From Lysobacter soli (GTDB lineage: Bacteria > Pseudomonadota > Gammaproteobacteria > Xanthomonadales > Xanthomonadaceae), in assembly GCF_003382285.1 (NCBI RefSeq), contig NZ_QTJR01000006.1, positions 62,001-126,000 on the forward strand: a stretch of DNA of 64,000 nt, written 5' to 3'. Shown piece by piece: positions 46,753-55,084 of the stretch. The notes under the pieces were generated by a model that made no database searches, was not told the origin of the DNA, and saw only the letters and a program-made list of their open reading frames with translations. Within the stretch, counting starts at the first letter, position 1. The number at the start of each line of letters is the position of its first letter. Position numbers and translations under genes: made by a program.

Positions 46753-47496
46753 TCACTGCAGCTGCGCGAGGCCGACGGCCGCGGGCGTCGGCGTCCAGAC
46801 CTGTCCGCGATGGACGGCACCGGCGGCCGAAAGCAGGGTCACGCACGAGGCGGCATAGGCCGACGGATCGAGCGCGGCGCGATCGTTCTCTTCCACGTAG
46901 GCCTTGGTGCGAAGCGCCGTGCGCATCGGGCCAGGTCGCAGCCCGGCCACGCGGATGGAGGAGTTCGGCATCTCGGCATGCAGCATGTGCACCAGGCCTT
47001 CCAGCCCCTGCTGCGCCAGGCCGTAGCCACCCCAGAACGCCTGGCCGGCACGCGCGGCATCGTCGACGACGAACACCACCGAAGCGTCGTCGGACTTCGC
47101 CAGCAGCGGCAGGCAGGCCTGCGTCAGCCACCACGGCGCGGTGAGGTTCACGTGCAGCGCGCGCGCGAACACCGCCGGATCGGTCTGCGCCAGTGGCGTG
47201 AGGCCGGCGAAGTCGGCCGCGCAATGCAGCACGCCGTCGAGGCGTCCGAGTTCGGCTTCGATGCGCTGCGCGAGTTCGGCGTAGTCGTCGGCGCTGGCGC
47301 CTTCCAGGTCGAGCGGATAGAGCAACGGTTCCGGCCCGACCTGCGCCAGCGCGTCGTACACGCGATTCAACTTCGGCACCTTGCGGCCGAGCAGCACGAC
47401 CGTCGCACCGGCGCGCGCGCACGCCTGCGCCGCGGCGGCACCAAGGCCGCCGTGGGCGCCGGTCACCAGGACGACGCGTCCTTCTAGCGGACTCAC
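46753..47496 (-). CDS. SDR-family protein with altered catalytic residues
   Basis: 247 residues, YciK-like by length and C-terminus. The Rossmann motif TGAHGGLG is intact at 12-19. The catalytic set is altered: the Tyr is present (Tyr158, GGYGLAQQ), but the Lys four residues later is Gln162, and the Ser expected at 145 is Asp145 ([11 protein letters not shown]). NNAG near 90 reads HCAAD. So reduction is unlikely by the standard mechanism; it may bind NAD(P) and act as a sensor or scaffold. Its start overlaps the grxD stop by four bases. Confidence 0.8.
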   Translation of the reverse strand: MSPLEGRVVLVTGAHGGLGAAAAQACARAGATVVLLGRKVPKLNRVYDALAQVGPEPLLYPLDLEGASADDYAELAQRIEAELGRLDGVLHCAADFAGLTPLAQTDPAVFARALHVNLTAPWWLTQACLPLLAKSDDASVVFVVDDAARAGQAFWGGYGLAQQGLEGLVHMLHAEMPNSSIRVAGLRPGPMRTALRTKAYVEENDRAALDPSAYAASCVTLLSAAGAVHRGQVWTPTPAAVGLAQLQ

Positions 47497-47813
47497 TGGT
47501 TGTGCGTCTCGCTGATCATGCGCGCCAGTTCGCCCGACTCGAACAGCTCAAGCGTGATGTCGCAGCCGCCGATCAGTTCACCGTGGATGAAAAGCTGCGG
47601 GAAGGTCGGCCAGTTCGAATAGCGCGGCAGGTTCGCGCGGATCTCCGGATCCTCGAGCACGTTGACCGTGTGCAGCTGCGTCGCACCCGCGGCCTTGAGC
47701 GCCTGCACCGCGCGGCTGGAAAAGCCGCACATCGGGAACTGCGCGGTGCCCTTCATGAAAAGGACGATCGGATGGCTTTCGACTTCGGCCTGGATCCGCT
47801 CCATCACGGACAT
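47493..47813 (-). CDS. grxD: Monothiol glutaredoxin, Grx4 type
   Basis: 106 residues with the CGFS active site ([20 protein letters not shown], Cys about 29), [20 protein letters not shown] and the conserved TFPQ/GGCD glutathione pocket. CGFS glutaredoxins carry and transfer [2Fe-2S] clusters rather than reduce disulfides. It is divergent from sodB, 159 bp away, which fits a link between iron and oxidative stress. Confidence 0.96.
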   Translation of the reverse strand: MSVMERIQAEVESHPIVLFMKGTAQFPMCGFSSRAVQALKAAGATQLHTVNVLEDPEIRANLPRYSNWPTFPQLFIHGELIGGCDITLELFESGELARMISETHNQ

Positions 47814-47972
47814 GGCGACAACTCCTGCAATGGTGCGTTGCCGGCGGTTGACGGCACGGCAACGGAACGTGGGGATAGAATGTCCAATTGTAAGCCTTCC
47901 CGAGCCGCGGACGCGCGCAGTTCACCGATCGCCGCCCGGCATTCCCTTAGCCAGCCCCCTCAGGAGCCCGCA

Positions 47973-48551
47973 ATGGCCATCGAACTGCCCCCCCTGCCCT
48001 ACGACCGCACCGCGCTGGAGCCGCACATCTCGGCCGAGACGCTGGACTACCACCACGGCAAGCACCACAAGACGTACGTGGACAACCTCAACAAGATGAT
48101 CGAGGGCACCGAGTTCGAGCAGCTGTCGCTGGTGGAGATCATCCGCAAGTCGCAGGGCGGCATGTTCAACAACGCCGCGCAGGTGTGGAACCACACGTTC
48201 TACTGGAACTGCCTGTCGCCCAAGGGCGGCGGCGAGCCGACCGGCAAGGTCGCCGAGCTGATCAACAAGGCCTTTGGCGATTTCGCCAAGTTCAAGGACG
48301 AGTTCTCCAAGCTGTCGATCGGCACGTTCGGTTCGGGCTGGGGCTGGCTGGTGCAGCGTCCGGACGGCTCGCTCGCCCTGGTGAGCACCTCCAACGCCAA
48401 CACCCCGATCACCGGCGAAGACACCCCGCTGCTGACCTGCGACGTGTGGGAACACGCGTACTACATCGACTACCGCAATGCGCGCCCGAAGTACGTCGAG
48501 GCGTTCTGGAACCTGGTCAACTGGGACTTCGTGGCGTCGAACCTGAAGTAA
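47973..48551 (+). CDS. sodB: Superoxide dismutase [Fe]
   Basis: 192 residues, preceded by AGGAG at seven bases. Metal ligands are visible: His27 ([14 protein letters not shown]), His74 ([10 protein letters not shown]), Asp157 and His161 ([11 protein letters not shown]). [19 protein letters not shown] is the iron-type pattern. It converts superoxide to oxygen and peroxide in the cytoplasm. A strong terminator follows. Confidence 0.96.
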   Translation: MAIELPPLPYDRTALEPHISAETLDYHHGKHHKTYVDNLNKMIEGTEFEQLSLVEIIRKSQGGMFNNAAQVWNHTFYWNCLSPKGGGEPTGKVAELINKAFGDFAKFKDEFSKLSIGTFGSGWGWLVQRPDGSLALVSTSNANTPITGEDTPLLTCDVWEHAYYIDYRNARPKYVEAFWNLVNWDFVASNLK

Positions 48552-48573
48552 GTTCGCGTCCGCATGCAGCACG

Positions 48574-48606
48574 AAAAACGGCCGGGGAAACCCGGCCGTT
48601 TTTGTT
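48574..48606 (+). terminator. Terminator between sodB and purK
   Basis: Arms AAAAACGGCCGGG/CCCGGCCGTTTTT with GAAA loop and following TG; T-rich on both strands, so it can end both converging genes. It is the same stem-loop as at 42588-42615 in reverse orientation. Confidence 0.88.
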
Positions 48607-48632
48607 GTGGCGTCGTATTCGGCTGCGTTGCT

Positions 48633-49772
48633 TCAGCGCAGCGCTTCGACCACCGGCGCCACCTGCGCCTCGCGTCCGAGCGCGAGGCCGACGCGTTCCA
48701 GCGACATCGCCAGCGCGTTCGCATCGTCGGCTCGCAGCGTCGCATGGCCGACCTTGCGGCCCGCACGCGGCAGCTTGCCGTAGTCGTGCCAGTGGCCGCC
48801 CGGCTCGCGCAGCATCGGCAGCGCATCGGGCATTTCGCCGATCCAGTTGAGCATGCACGCAAGGCCAACCATGCGCGTGTCGCCCAGCGGCAGGCCGAGC
48901 ACCGCGCGCAGGTGGTTCTGGAACTGGCTGGTCTCGCTGCCTTCGATCGTCCAGTGGCCGGAGTTGTGCACGCGCGGGGCGAGTTCGTTCGCGAGCAGTT
49001 CGCCATCGCGGCAGAACAGTTCCAGCGCGAACACGCCGACGTAATCCATCGCCTCGGCCAGGCGACGCGCGTAGTCGTAGGCGATCTCGCCCAGCGCGGT
49101 GTCCACGCGCGCGGGCGCGAGGCTCGCCGACAGCACGCCGTCGACGTGCCAGTTTTCGGTGAGCGGCCAGGCGCGGAATTCGCCATCGCGGCCGCGCACG
49201 GCGACCACCGACAGCTCGCGCTGGAAGTGCACGAAGCCTTCCAGGATCAGCCCGACCTTCGGCGCCTGCGCGCCGAGCGCCTCCCACGCGGCATCGGCAT
49301 CGGCCGGCGACTTGATGCGGAACTGGCCCTTGCCGTCGTACCCGAGGCGGCGCGTCTTGAGGATGCAGGGCGTGCCGATGTCGGCCAGCGCGGCATCGAG
49401 CTGCTCGCGCGTGTCGATGGGCGCGAACGGGGGCACGGGAATGCCGAGTTCGCGGAACAACGTCTTCTCGGCCAGACGATCCTGTGCGGTCGCCAGCGCG
49501 CCGGGATTCGGGAAGACCGGCACGCGTTCGCTCAGCCACTGCGCCGACTCGGCCGGCACGTTCTCGAAATCGAACGTCGCTACGTCCACCCGCGACGCGA
49601 ACTCGGACAGCGTGGCCTCATCGCGGTAATCGCCCACGACCATCGGCGCGAACTGGCCGGCGCAGGCGTCGGCGACGTTGTCCATCACCAGGAAGCGCAA
49701 GCCGAGCGGCGCGCCCGAGAGCGCGAGCATGCGGGCGAGCTGGCCGCCGCCGAGGATGCCCACGGTGGTCAT
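48633..49772 (-). CDS. purK: 5-(carboxyamino)imidazole ribonucleotide synthase
   Basis: 379 residues from ATG 49772; a GTG at 49784 overlaps the purE stop. It is an ATP-grasp enzyme: VGILGGGQLARMLALSGAPL at the start (NAD-like fold), LKTRRLGYDGKGQFRI (ATP lid) and ELAPRVHNSGHWTIEGSETS (Mg/ATP and substrate). It adds bicarbonate to AIR using ATP to give N5-CAIR in purine synthesis. It is the downstream partner of purE. Confidence 0.95.
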   Translation of the reverse strand: MTTVGILGGGQLARMLALSGAPLGLRFLVMDNVADACAGQFAPMVVGDYRDEATLSEFASRVDVATFDFENVPAESAQWLSERVPVFPNPGALATAQDRLAEKTLFRELGIPVPPFAPIDTREQLDAALADIGTPCILKTRRLGYDGKGQFRIKSPADADAAWEALGAQAPKVGLILEGFVHFQRELSVVAVRGRDGEFRAWPLTENWHVDGVLSASLAPARVDTALGEIAYDYARRLAEAMDYVGVFALELFCRDGELLANELAPRVHNSGHWTIEGSETSQFQNHLRAVLGLPLGDTRMVGLACMLNWIGEMPDALPMLREPGGHWHDYGKLPRAGRKVGHATLRADDANALAMSLERVGLALGREAQVAPVVEALR

Positions 49773-49780
49773 CTGCGCCG

Positions 49781-50281
49781 TCACTTCCGGGGATCGTCGT
49801 TGGCCAGCACATCGTCGGTCTGGCGGGTGCGGAAGGCGTCGAGCGCATCGCCGATCGCCGGCTGGTCGTTGGCGAGCAGCGCCGCGGCGAACAGCGCCGC
49901 ATTGGCCGCGCCGGCGTTGCCGATGGCGAAGGTCGCCACCGGAATGCCCGCCGGCATCTGCACGATCGACAGCAGCGAATCCATGCCGTTGAGCGCCTTG
50001 CTCTGCACCGGAACGCCGAGCACCGGCACCGCGGTCTTCGAGGCCAGCATGCCGGGCAGGTGCGCCGCGCCGCCGGCGCCGGCGATGATCGCGCGCAGGC
50101 CGCGGGCTTTCGCCGTGGCCGCGTAGTCGAAAAGGACGTCGGGCGTGCGATGCGCCGACACCACGCGGACTTCGTGCGGGACGCCCAGCGCCTCCAGCTT
50201 CGCCGCGGCATGCTGCATCGTCTCCCAGTCGGAGCGCGAGCCCATCACGATGCCGACCAGCGGCGTGGGTTCTCCTGGCAT
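49781..50281 (-). CDS. purE: 5-(carboxyamino)imidazole ribonucleotide mutase
   Basis: 166 residues. [20 protein letters not shown] and [14 protein letters not shown] hold the Ser and His of the class I PurE active site, and [14 protein letters not shown] the phosphate loop. It turns N5-CAIR into CAIR. It forms the purEK operon with purK and is divergent from ycaR, with only 64 bp between. Confidence 0.96.
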   Translation of the reverse strand: MPGEPTPLVGIVMGSRSDWETMQHAAAKLEALGVPHEVRVVSAHRTPDVLFDYAATAKARGLRAIIAGAGGAAHLPGMLASKTAVPVLGVPVQSKALNGMDSLLSIVQMPAGIPVATFAIGNAGAANAALFAAALLANDQPAIGDALDAFRTRQTDDVLANDDPRK

Positions 50282-50345
50282 GGTCCTAAGGCCCTGTGCA
50301 AAGACGTATTCTAACCCCCTGTTCGATTCCCCCGGCACCGACTCC

Positions 50346-50615
50346 ATGGACCGCAAGCTGCTCGACCTGCTCGTCTGCCCCACCTCGCGCCAGCCGCTGC
50401 AACTGCTGGACAGCCGGGGACTCACGGCGCTGAACGCCGCGATCGAGGGGGGCGGGTTGCAGCGCGCCGACGGCAGCGCGCAGATCGAGACGCTGCACGA
50501 GGCCCTGGTCACGCGCGATCGCAAGACCGTCTACCGCGTCGACGACGGCATTCCGGTGCTTCTGGCCGAAGAAGCGATCGCGACCTCGCAGATCCCGGCC
50601 TTCCCGGGGGCATGA
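50346..50615 (+). CDS. YcaR/UPF0434 (Trm112-like) protein
   Basis: 89 residues. [20 protein letters not shown] and the closing [16 protein letters not shown] match the Trm112/UPF0434 family. Only one Cys of the usual pairs remains, so zinc binding is unlikely. An insert of about 25 residues ([19 protein letters not shown]) is longer than in Escherichia coli YcaR. The function is unknown. Its stop overlaps the nadC start by four bases. Confidence 0.85.
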   Translation: MDRKLLDLLVCPTSRQPLQLLDSRGLTALNAAIEGGGLQRADGSAQIETLHEALVTRDRKTVYRVDDGIPVLLAEEAIATSQIPAFPGA

Positions 50616-51478
50616 GCACGTTCGCCCCGCCGCCGGCCGAGGTCGTCGCGCACGACGTCGCGCTGGCGCTGGCCGAAGACCTGGGCAGCGGCGACGTCAC
50701 CTCCGCCCTGTTGCCCGACGTCGCCGACGATGCGTACCTGCTGTGCAAGGAAGACGCCGTGATCTGTGGGCGGCCGTGGTTCGATGCCTGCCATCGCGCG
50801 CTCGATCCGCACGTGCGCATCGACTGGCGCGTGTCCGAAGGCGACCGCGTGAAGGCCGGCACGGTACTGGCGACGCTCCACGGCCGCGCGCGTGCGCTGG
50901 TAAGCGCCGAACGCGCGTCGCTCAACTTCATGCAGACGCTGTCCGCCACCGCGACCACGACGGCGGTCTACGTCGAGGCCGTGCGCGGCACGGCCGCCAG
51001 GATCCTCGATACGCGCAAGACGATTCCCGGCCTGCGCCAGGCGCAGAAGTACGCCGTACGCGTCGGCGGTGGCGTGAACCATCGCATCGGCCTGTTCGAC
51101 GCGGTGATGCTGAAGGAGAACCACGTGCGTGCAGCCGGTTCGATCACGGCCGCCATTCGTGCCGCGCGCGCGATGCATCCGTCGCTGCCGCTGATCGTGG
51201 AAGTCGAATCGATCGAGCAACTGCGCGAAGCGCTGCACGAAGGTTGCGACCGTATCCTCATCGACGATTTCGATGCATCGATGCGCCGCGACGCGGTCCG
51301 CATCGCGCACGAACTGCCGGCCGATGAACGCATTCCGCTGGAAGTGTCCGGCGGCGTCGACATGCAGACGCTGCGCGGCATCGCCGAGGACGGCGTGGAT
51401 TGCATCTCGATCGGCGGACTGACCAAGCACGTCCGCGCGATCGACCTGTCGCTCAAGCTCGGACCGCCGCCCGCCTGA
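50612..51478 (+). CDS. nadC: Nicotinate-nucleotide pyrophosphorylase (carboxylating)
   Basis: 288 residues. Marks are ALAEDLGSGDVTSALL, SAERASLNFMQTLSATAT, ILDTRKTIPGLRQAQKYAVR and VGGGVNHRIGLFDAVMLKEN, the quinolinate and PRPP sites, and EVSGGVDMQTLRGIAEDGVD near the end. It makes nicotinate mononucleotide from quinolinate and PRPP in de novo NAD synthesis. Coupled to ycaR. Confidence 0.97.
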   Translation: MSTFAPPPAEVVAHDVALALAEDLGSGDVTSALLPDVADDAYLLCKEDAVICGRPWFDACHRALDPHVRIDWRVSEGDRVKAGTVLATLHGRARALVSAERASLNFMQTLSATATTTAVYVEAVRGTAARILDTRKTIPGLRQAQKYAVRVGGGVNHRIGLFDAVMLKENHVRAAGSITAAIRAARAMHPSLPLIVEVESIEQLREALHEGCDRILIDDFDASMRRDAVRIAHELPADERIPLEVSGGVDMQTLRGIAEDGVDCISIGGLTKHVRAIDLSLKLGPPPA

Positions 51479-51498
51479 GGCGGCGGCGGTCGGGTCCC

Positions 51499-52332
51499 TT
51501 ACAGCGGCATCAACACGACCGCAGCGGCACCGGCGGCCACCAGCACGAGCGCCAGCGCGACCCACGGCCACGCCGAACGCTTCGGGGTTTCCTTCGCCTT
51601 GCGCATCGACGTCGGCACGACCTGCACCGGCTCCTGCACGGACGTCCCGGCGACCCGGAAACGCAGCACGTCGAACGCGAGTTCGTCGCCGACCTTCGCC
51701 TCGCCACGCAGGATGCGCTTGCCGTTGAGGAATGTGCCGTTGCTGGAGCCCAGGTCCTCGACCTGCACGCCGGTGTCGGTCGGGATCAGCCGCGCATGCG
51801 AGCGCGACAGGCCCGGCGTATCGAAGCGCAGGTTGCAGTCCGGTCCGCGGCCGATCGTCAGCACGCCGACCAGCGCATCGCTGCGGCTGCCCAGTTCGGC
51901 CGACACGCTGCGCAGGAAGAAGCGCGGCAACACCGGACGCACGGCGGTGACGCCGGGGTCGTCATTGGCCGACATGAGGTCGGGACCCGCGACCGGCTGG
52001 CGCGAGACCACCGGCGGCGGACCAAGCGCGGCGAGCTTCGCCTGCACCTGGTCGAAGCCGACGCTGTCGCCCGGGCGCAGGGCGATAAGCCCCTGCACCT
52101 GTCGGCCGTTGACGCTGACCGCGGTTCCGGCCGGGACGTCGAGCATCACGCCCTGCGCGGTGACATGCAGCTGGCAGTGCTGCGGCAGCACGCCGGGGTG
52201 GTCGATGACGATGGTGGATTGGGGGTCGGAACCGACCCGGTTGACGCCATGGCCCAGCAGGACCTGCGGGTGTTCTCCACCCGGAAAGACGAGTTTCAAG
52301 CGGGATCTGCCCCCTGCAGCGGTTCCCATCAT
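51499..52332 (-). CDS. Double FHA-domain membrane protein
   Basis: 277 residues. Two FHA-like domains: a diverged one at about 15-105 (NRVGSDPQSTIVIDHPGVLP, HCQLHV) and a canonical one at about 155-235 (GRGPDCNLRFDTPGLSRSHA, VEDLGSSNGTFLNGKRI with the phospho-Thr-binding Arg, Ser and Asn). A C-terminal membrane helix (WPWVALALVLVAAGAAAVVL) anchors it with FHA domains in the cytoplasm. It should bind phosphothreonine proteins made by Ser/Thr kinases. No kinase is nearby. Confidence 0.85.
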   Translation of the reverse strand: MMGTAAGGRSRLKLVFPGGEHPQVLLGHGVNRVGSDPQSTIVIDHPGVLPQHCQLHVTAQGVMLDVPAGTAVSVNGRQVQGLIALRPGDSVGFDQVQAKLAALGPPPVVSRQPVAGPDLMSANDDPGVTAVRPVLPRFFLRSVSAELGSRSDALVGVLTIGRGPDCNLRFDTPGLSRSHARLIPTDTGVQVEDLGSSNGTFLNGKRILRGEAKVGDELAFDVLRFRVAGTSVQEPVQVVPTSMRKAKETPKRSAWPWVALALVLVAAGAAAVVLMPL

Positions 52333-52407
52333 TGTGTGGTGCGCGACGTGTGGGGCGCGTCGCGGTCGGACCTTGCGAGCAGCTCGGCACGTCGCCACAG
52401 TAACGGC

Positions 52408-52728
52408 ATGACTCTACTGATCTTGATGATCGTCGCTGCGATGGCGTTCGCATTCTGGAGCGCCAGCCGGGCGGCCGCCGAACGCGCCGAGGCCGTCGGC
52501 CGCGATGCCTGCCGCGCCGCGGGCGTGCAGTGGCTGGACCAGAGCGTGCACGCGATCGGCCTGCGCTTCTATCGCCAGGACAGCGGATGGCTCGGTTTCG
52601 AACGGACGTTCCGCTTCGACTATTCGATCAACGGCGAGGACCGCCACATCGGCAAGCTGGTGCTGCGCGGCGAACGGCTGGTGGCGTTCACCGGACCGGT
52701 GACGCGGGAGCCGTCGGCATTGCATTGA
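52408..52728 (+). CDS. DUF3301 domain protein
   Basis: 106 residues. An N-terminal membrane helix (MTLLILMIVAAMAFAFWSAS) is followed by the DUF3301 core: AAERAEAVGRDACRAAGVQW, LRFYRQDSGWLGFERTFRFD and KLVLRGERLVAF. The family is conserved in gammaproteobacteria with no known function. It is divergent from the FHA gene. Confidence 0.85.
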   Translation: MTLLILMIVAAMAFAFWSASRAAAERAEAVGRDACRAAGVQWLDQSVHAIGLRFYRQDSGWLGFERTFRFDYSINGEDRHIGKLVLRGERLVAFTGPVTREPSALH

Positions 52729-52873
52729 TCGGCGTGCGTGGTGGCGTCGCGACCGGACCTGGCACCCTGTCGCTTGCACATTGCCGCTGATGGCGTGCCG
52801 GCCTGGATCCCGGCCTTCACCGGGAAGGCGTAATGGCAAAGGCGCACGCGCATGGCGCGTGCGCGCCGATACG

Positions 52874-53368
52874 TCACTTCACGATGCGCAGGTGCGCGCC
52901 GCGCTTTGGCGTCGGCGTCTGAGGCCCGTCGTCGTCGCCCTCGGGCGCAGGTTCGCTCGGTACCGCGCTGAGCGGACTGATGGGCGTCTCGTCGGCAAGT
53001 TCGACTTCCACTTCGCCTTCGTCCGCCGCGGCGTGGATGTCTTCCGGCAGCGCCATGCCCTGCCCCGTTTCGCGCGCGTAGATCGCCAGCACGGCCTGCA
53101 CGGGAACGGTTACCGGATAGCTCACGCCGCCGAAGCGCGCGCTGAAGCGGATCGCGTCGTTCGCCATTTCCAGGCGAGAGACGGCGCGCTCGGCGATGTT
53201 CAACACGATCTTGCCGTCCTTCACCGCGTGGGTGGGAACCTGCACGCCATGGCGCGTGGCATCGACCAGCAGATGCGGCGTCATGCCGTTGTCGGCGATC
53301 CACTCGTACAGCGCCCGCAACAGGTACGGGCGGTGGCTGGTCATCGACGAATTGCTTTCCTGACTCAT
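52874..53368 (-). CDS. sspB: ClpXP protease specificity-enhancing factor
   Basis: 164 residues. The SspB fold spans 10-115: RPYLLRALYEWIADNGMTPH, VNIAERAVSRL-like IVLNIAERAVSRLEMANDAI and SYPVTVPVQAVLAIYARETG. The C-terminal tail ends RGAHLRIVK, the ClpX-docking XB motif. It tethers ssrA-tagged and other substrates to ClpXP. It follows sspA as in other gammaproteobacteria, with a weak hairpin between. Confidence 0.95.
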   Translation of the reverse strand: MSQESNSSMTSHRPYLLRALYEWIADNGMTPHLLVDATRHGVQVPTHAVKDGKIVLNIAERAVSRLEMANDAIRFSARFGGVSYPVTVPVQAVLAIYARETGQGMALPEDIHAAADEGEVEVELADETPISPLSAVPSEPAPEGDDDGPQTPTPKRGAHLRIVK

Positions 53369-53447
53369 GCCGGGAGTGTAGCGCCGCGCGGTCGCCGACG
53401 GTTATACGCGGCGCCCGCTCCAGGCGGCCATCGGCCGCAGATACGAA

Positions 53448-53467
53448 GACGGGCCCGAAGGCCCGTC
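53448..53467 (-). terminator. Weak hairpin between sspA and sspB
   Basis: GACGGGCC-CGAA-GGCCCGTC, an 8-bp stem without a true T-run (TTCG on the minus strand). It may lower sspB readthrough. Confidence 0.4.
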
Positions 53468-53492
53468 CGTGCGTGCAACCGGGTGGCTGCCG

Positions 53493-54128
53493 TCAGGCCG
53501 GCATCTCGCGCAGCTTGCGCTCCTGGTCGGTCAGGCTCCGGGTGAAACCCGGGTTGCGGAAGATGCGGTTGCCGTAGTCCTCGATGGCCTTGCCGTCCTT
53601 GGGAAGCGGGACGCCAAGCGCGTCCAGGCGCCAGATGATCGGCGCCATCGCGCAGTCGGCGAGGCTCATTTCGGGGTTCAGGAAGAACTTGCTCGCCTTG
53701 AACAGCGGGACCGACGCGGTCAGCAGTTCCTTCAGGCGCTTCCGGCCGGCTTCGGCCTGGGCCTTGTTGCCGAGCTGGATCGCCTGCACCTGCGGCACCC
53801 AGTCGTGCTCCAGACGCAGCATCGCCAGGCGCAGACGCGCGCGGGAAAGCGGATCCACCGGCATCAGCGGCGGGTGCGGGTAACGTTCGTCGAGGTATTC
53901 GCTGACCACGCTGGCCGCGTACAGGACCAGATCGCGCTCGACCAGCGTCGGCACCGAGTGGTACGGGTTGAGGTCGACGAGGTCTTCCGGCGGGTTCTGC
54001 GGATCGACCGGCACCAGGTCGTAGGTCACGCCTTTCGCGGCCAGCACCAGGCGCACGCGATGGCACAGCACGCAGTCGGTGGAAGAAAACAGCGTCAGGG
54101 CATTGCGCATACGTGGACTCGCCGCCAT
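53493..54128 (-). CDS. sspA: Stringent starvation protein A
   Basis: 211 residues with a glutathione-S-transferase fold: thioredoxin-like N-domain (LTLFSSTDCVLCHRVRLVLA, NPYHSVPTLVERDLVLYAAS) and helical C-domain (LRLAMLRLEHDWVPQVQAIQ). The PHP surface motif region reads RYPHPPLMPVDP, the RNA-polymerase contact of SspA. It is an RNA-polymerase-binding regulator in stress and virulence. It follows petC on the same strand. Confidence 0.95.
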   Translation of the reverse strand: MAASPRMRNALTLFSSTDCVLCHRVRLVLAAKGVTYDLVPVDPQNPPEDLVDLNPYHSVPTLVERDLVLYAASVVSEYLDERYPHPPLMPVDPLSRARLRLAMLRLEHDWVPQVQAIQLGNKAQAEAGRKRLKELLTASVPLFKASKFFLNPEMSLADCAMAPIIWRLDALGVPLPKDGKAIEDYGNRIFRNPGFTRSLTDQERKLREMPA

Positions 54129-54230
54129 TCGACCTCTCCGGCCACCGGAATCCGCCGGTGGTTAGACGCCGCCCACCCCGTGTGGACAGTCGTCACGGCC
54201 TCGATCAGCTACACCCTCACTGCAAACCAA

Positions 54231-54258
54231 GGAGCCCGCACATTCCTGTACGGGCTCC
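54231..54258 (-). terminator. Terminator after petC
   Basis: GGAGCCCG and CGGGCTCC arms with a 12-base loop, 20 bases after the petC stop; the following minus-strand sequence TTGGTTTG is only moderately T-rich. Confidence 0.55.
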
Positions 54259-54277
54259 AAAGGGATACAGCATGCGA

Positions 54278-55084
54278 TCAGTGCTTGTCCACGTCCCGCC
54301 AGTACTCGGTCTTGAGCAGGTAGGCCAGCAGGGTGAACATCGCCAGGAACAGGATCACCCAGACGCCCAGGCTCTGGCGCTTGAGGGCGGCCGGCTCGGC
54401 GGCGTACTCGAGGAAAGCGGTGATGTCGCGCACCGAACGGTTGAACTCCTCGGCGTTCTGGTGGCCCGGCTGGGTCACCTTCAGGCCGAGGACCGGACGC
54501 TCGCCGGTCGCCTTGTCCGCGTCGCCGAACTCCGCGTGCTGCAGACCCTGCAGCTCCCACAGCGGGTTGGGCATCGACGCGTTCGGGAACAGCTGGTTGT
54601 TCCAGCCCAGCGGACGCGATTCGTCCAGGTAGAACGACTTGAGGTAGGTGTAGATCCAGTCGCTGCCACGGACGCGGGCGATCAGGCTCAGGTCCGGCGG
54701 CATCTTGCCGAACCACTGGTTCGCGTGTTCGGGCGTCATGCTGACGTGGATCTGCTCGCCGAACTTGGCACCGGTGAAGTTGAGGTTGTTCATCACCTCG
54801 TCTTCGGTCAGGCCCAGGTCCTCGGCCATGCGCGAGTAGCGCAGGTACTTCAGCGAGTGACAGCCGGAGCAGTAGTTCATGAACAGCTTGGCGCCGTTCT
54901 GCAGCGAGGTCCGGTCGTCCAGGTCGGTGCCCGACTGCATCAGGTGGCCGCCCTCGGCCGCCGACACGTTGGTCGACAGCGCGACGAAGGACACCAGCAG
55001 GCCGGCGGCAAAGGTGGCGAACTTTTTCACGATGCGCATCTTTTGGACGGGGCGGTGGATGGCGCGAGCGGTCATCTCAGTCAT
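54278..55084 (-). CDS. petC: Cytochrome c1 of the bc1 complex
   Basis: 268 residues. After a signal segment (about 20-43), the c-type heme motif is Cys72-SG-Cys75-His76 (YCSGCHSLKYLRYSRMAEDL). The Met ligand is in the KMPPDLSLIARVRG region and a C-terminal anchor helix is at 240-260 (VWVILFLAMFTLLAYLLKTE). It passes electrons from the Rieske center to cytochrome c. The start overlaps the petB stop by eight bases. Confidence 0.96.
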   Translation of the reverse strand: MTEMTARAIHRPVQKMRIVKKFATFAAGLLVSFVALSTNVSAAEGGHLMQSGTDLDDRTSLQNGAKLFMNYCSGCHSLKYLRYSRMAEDLGLTEDEVMNNLNFTGAKFGEQIHVSMTPEHANQWFGKMPPDLSLIARVRGSDWIYTYLKSFYLDESRPLGWNNQLFPNASMPNPLWELQGLQHAEFGDADKATGERPVLGLKVTQPGHQNAEEFNRSVRDITAFLEYAAEPAALKRQSLGVWVILFLAMFTLLAYLLKTEYWRDVDKH

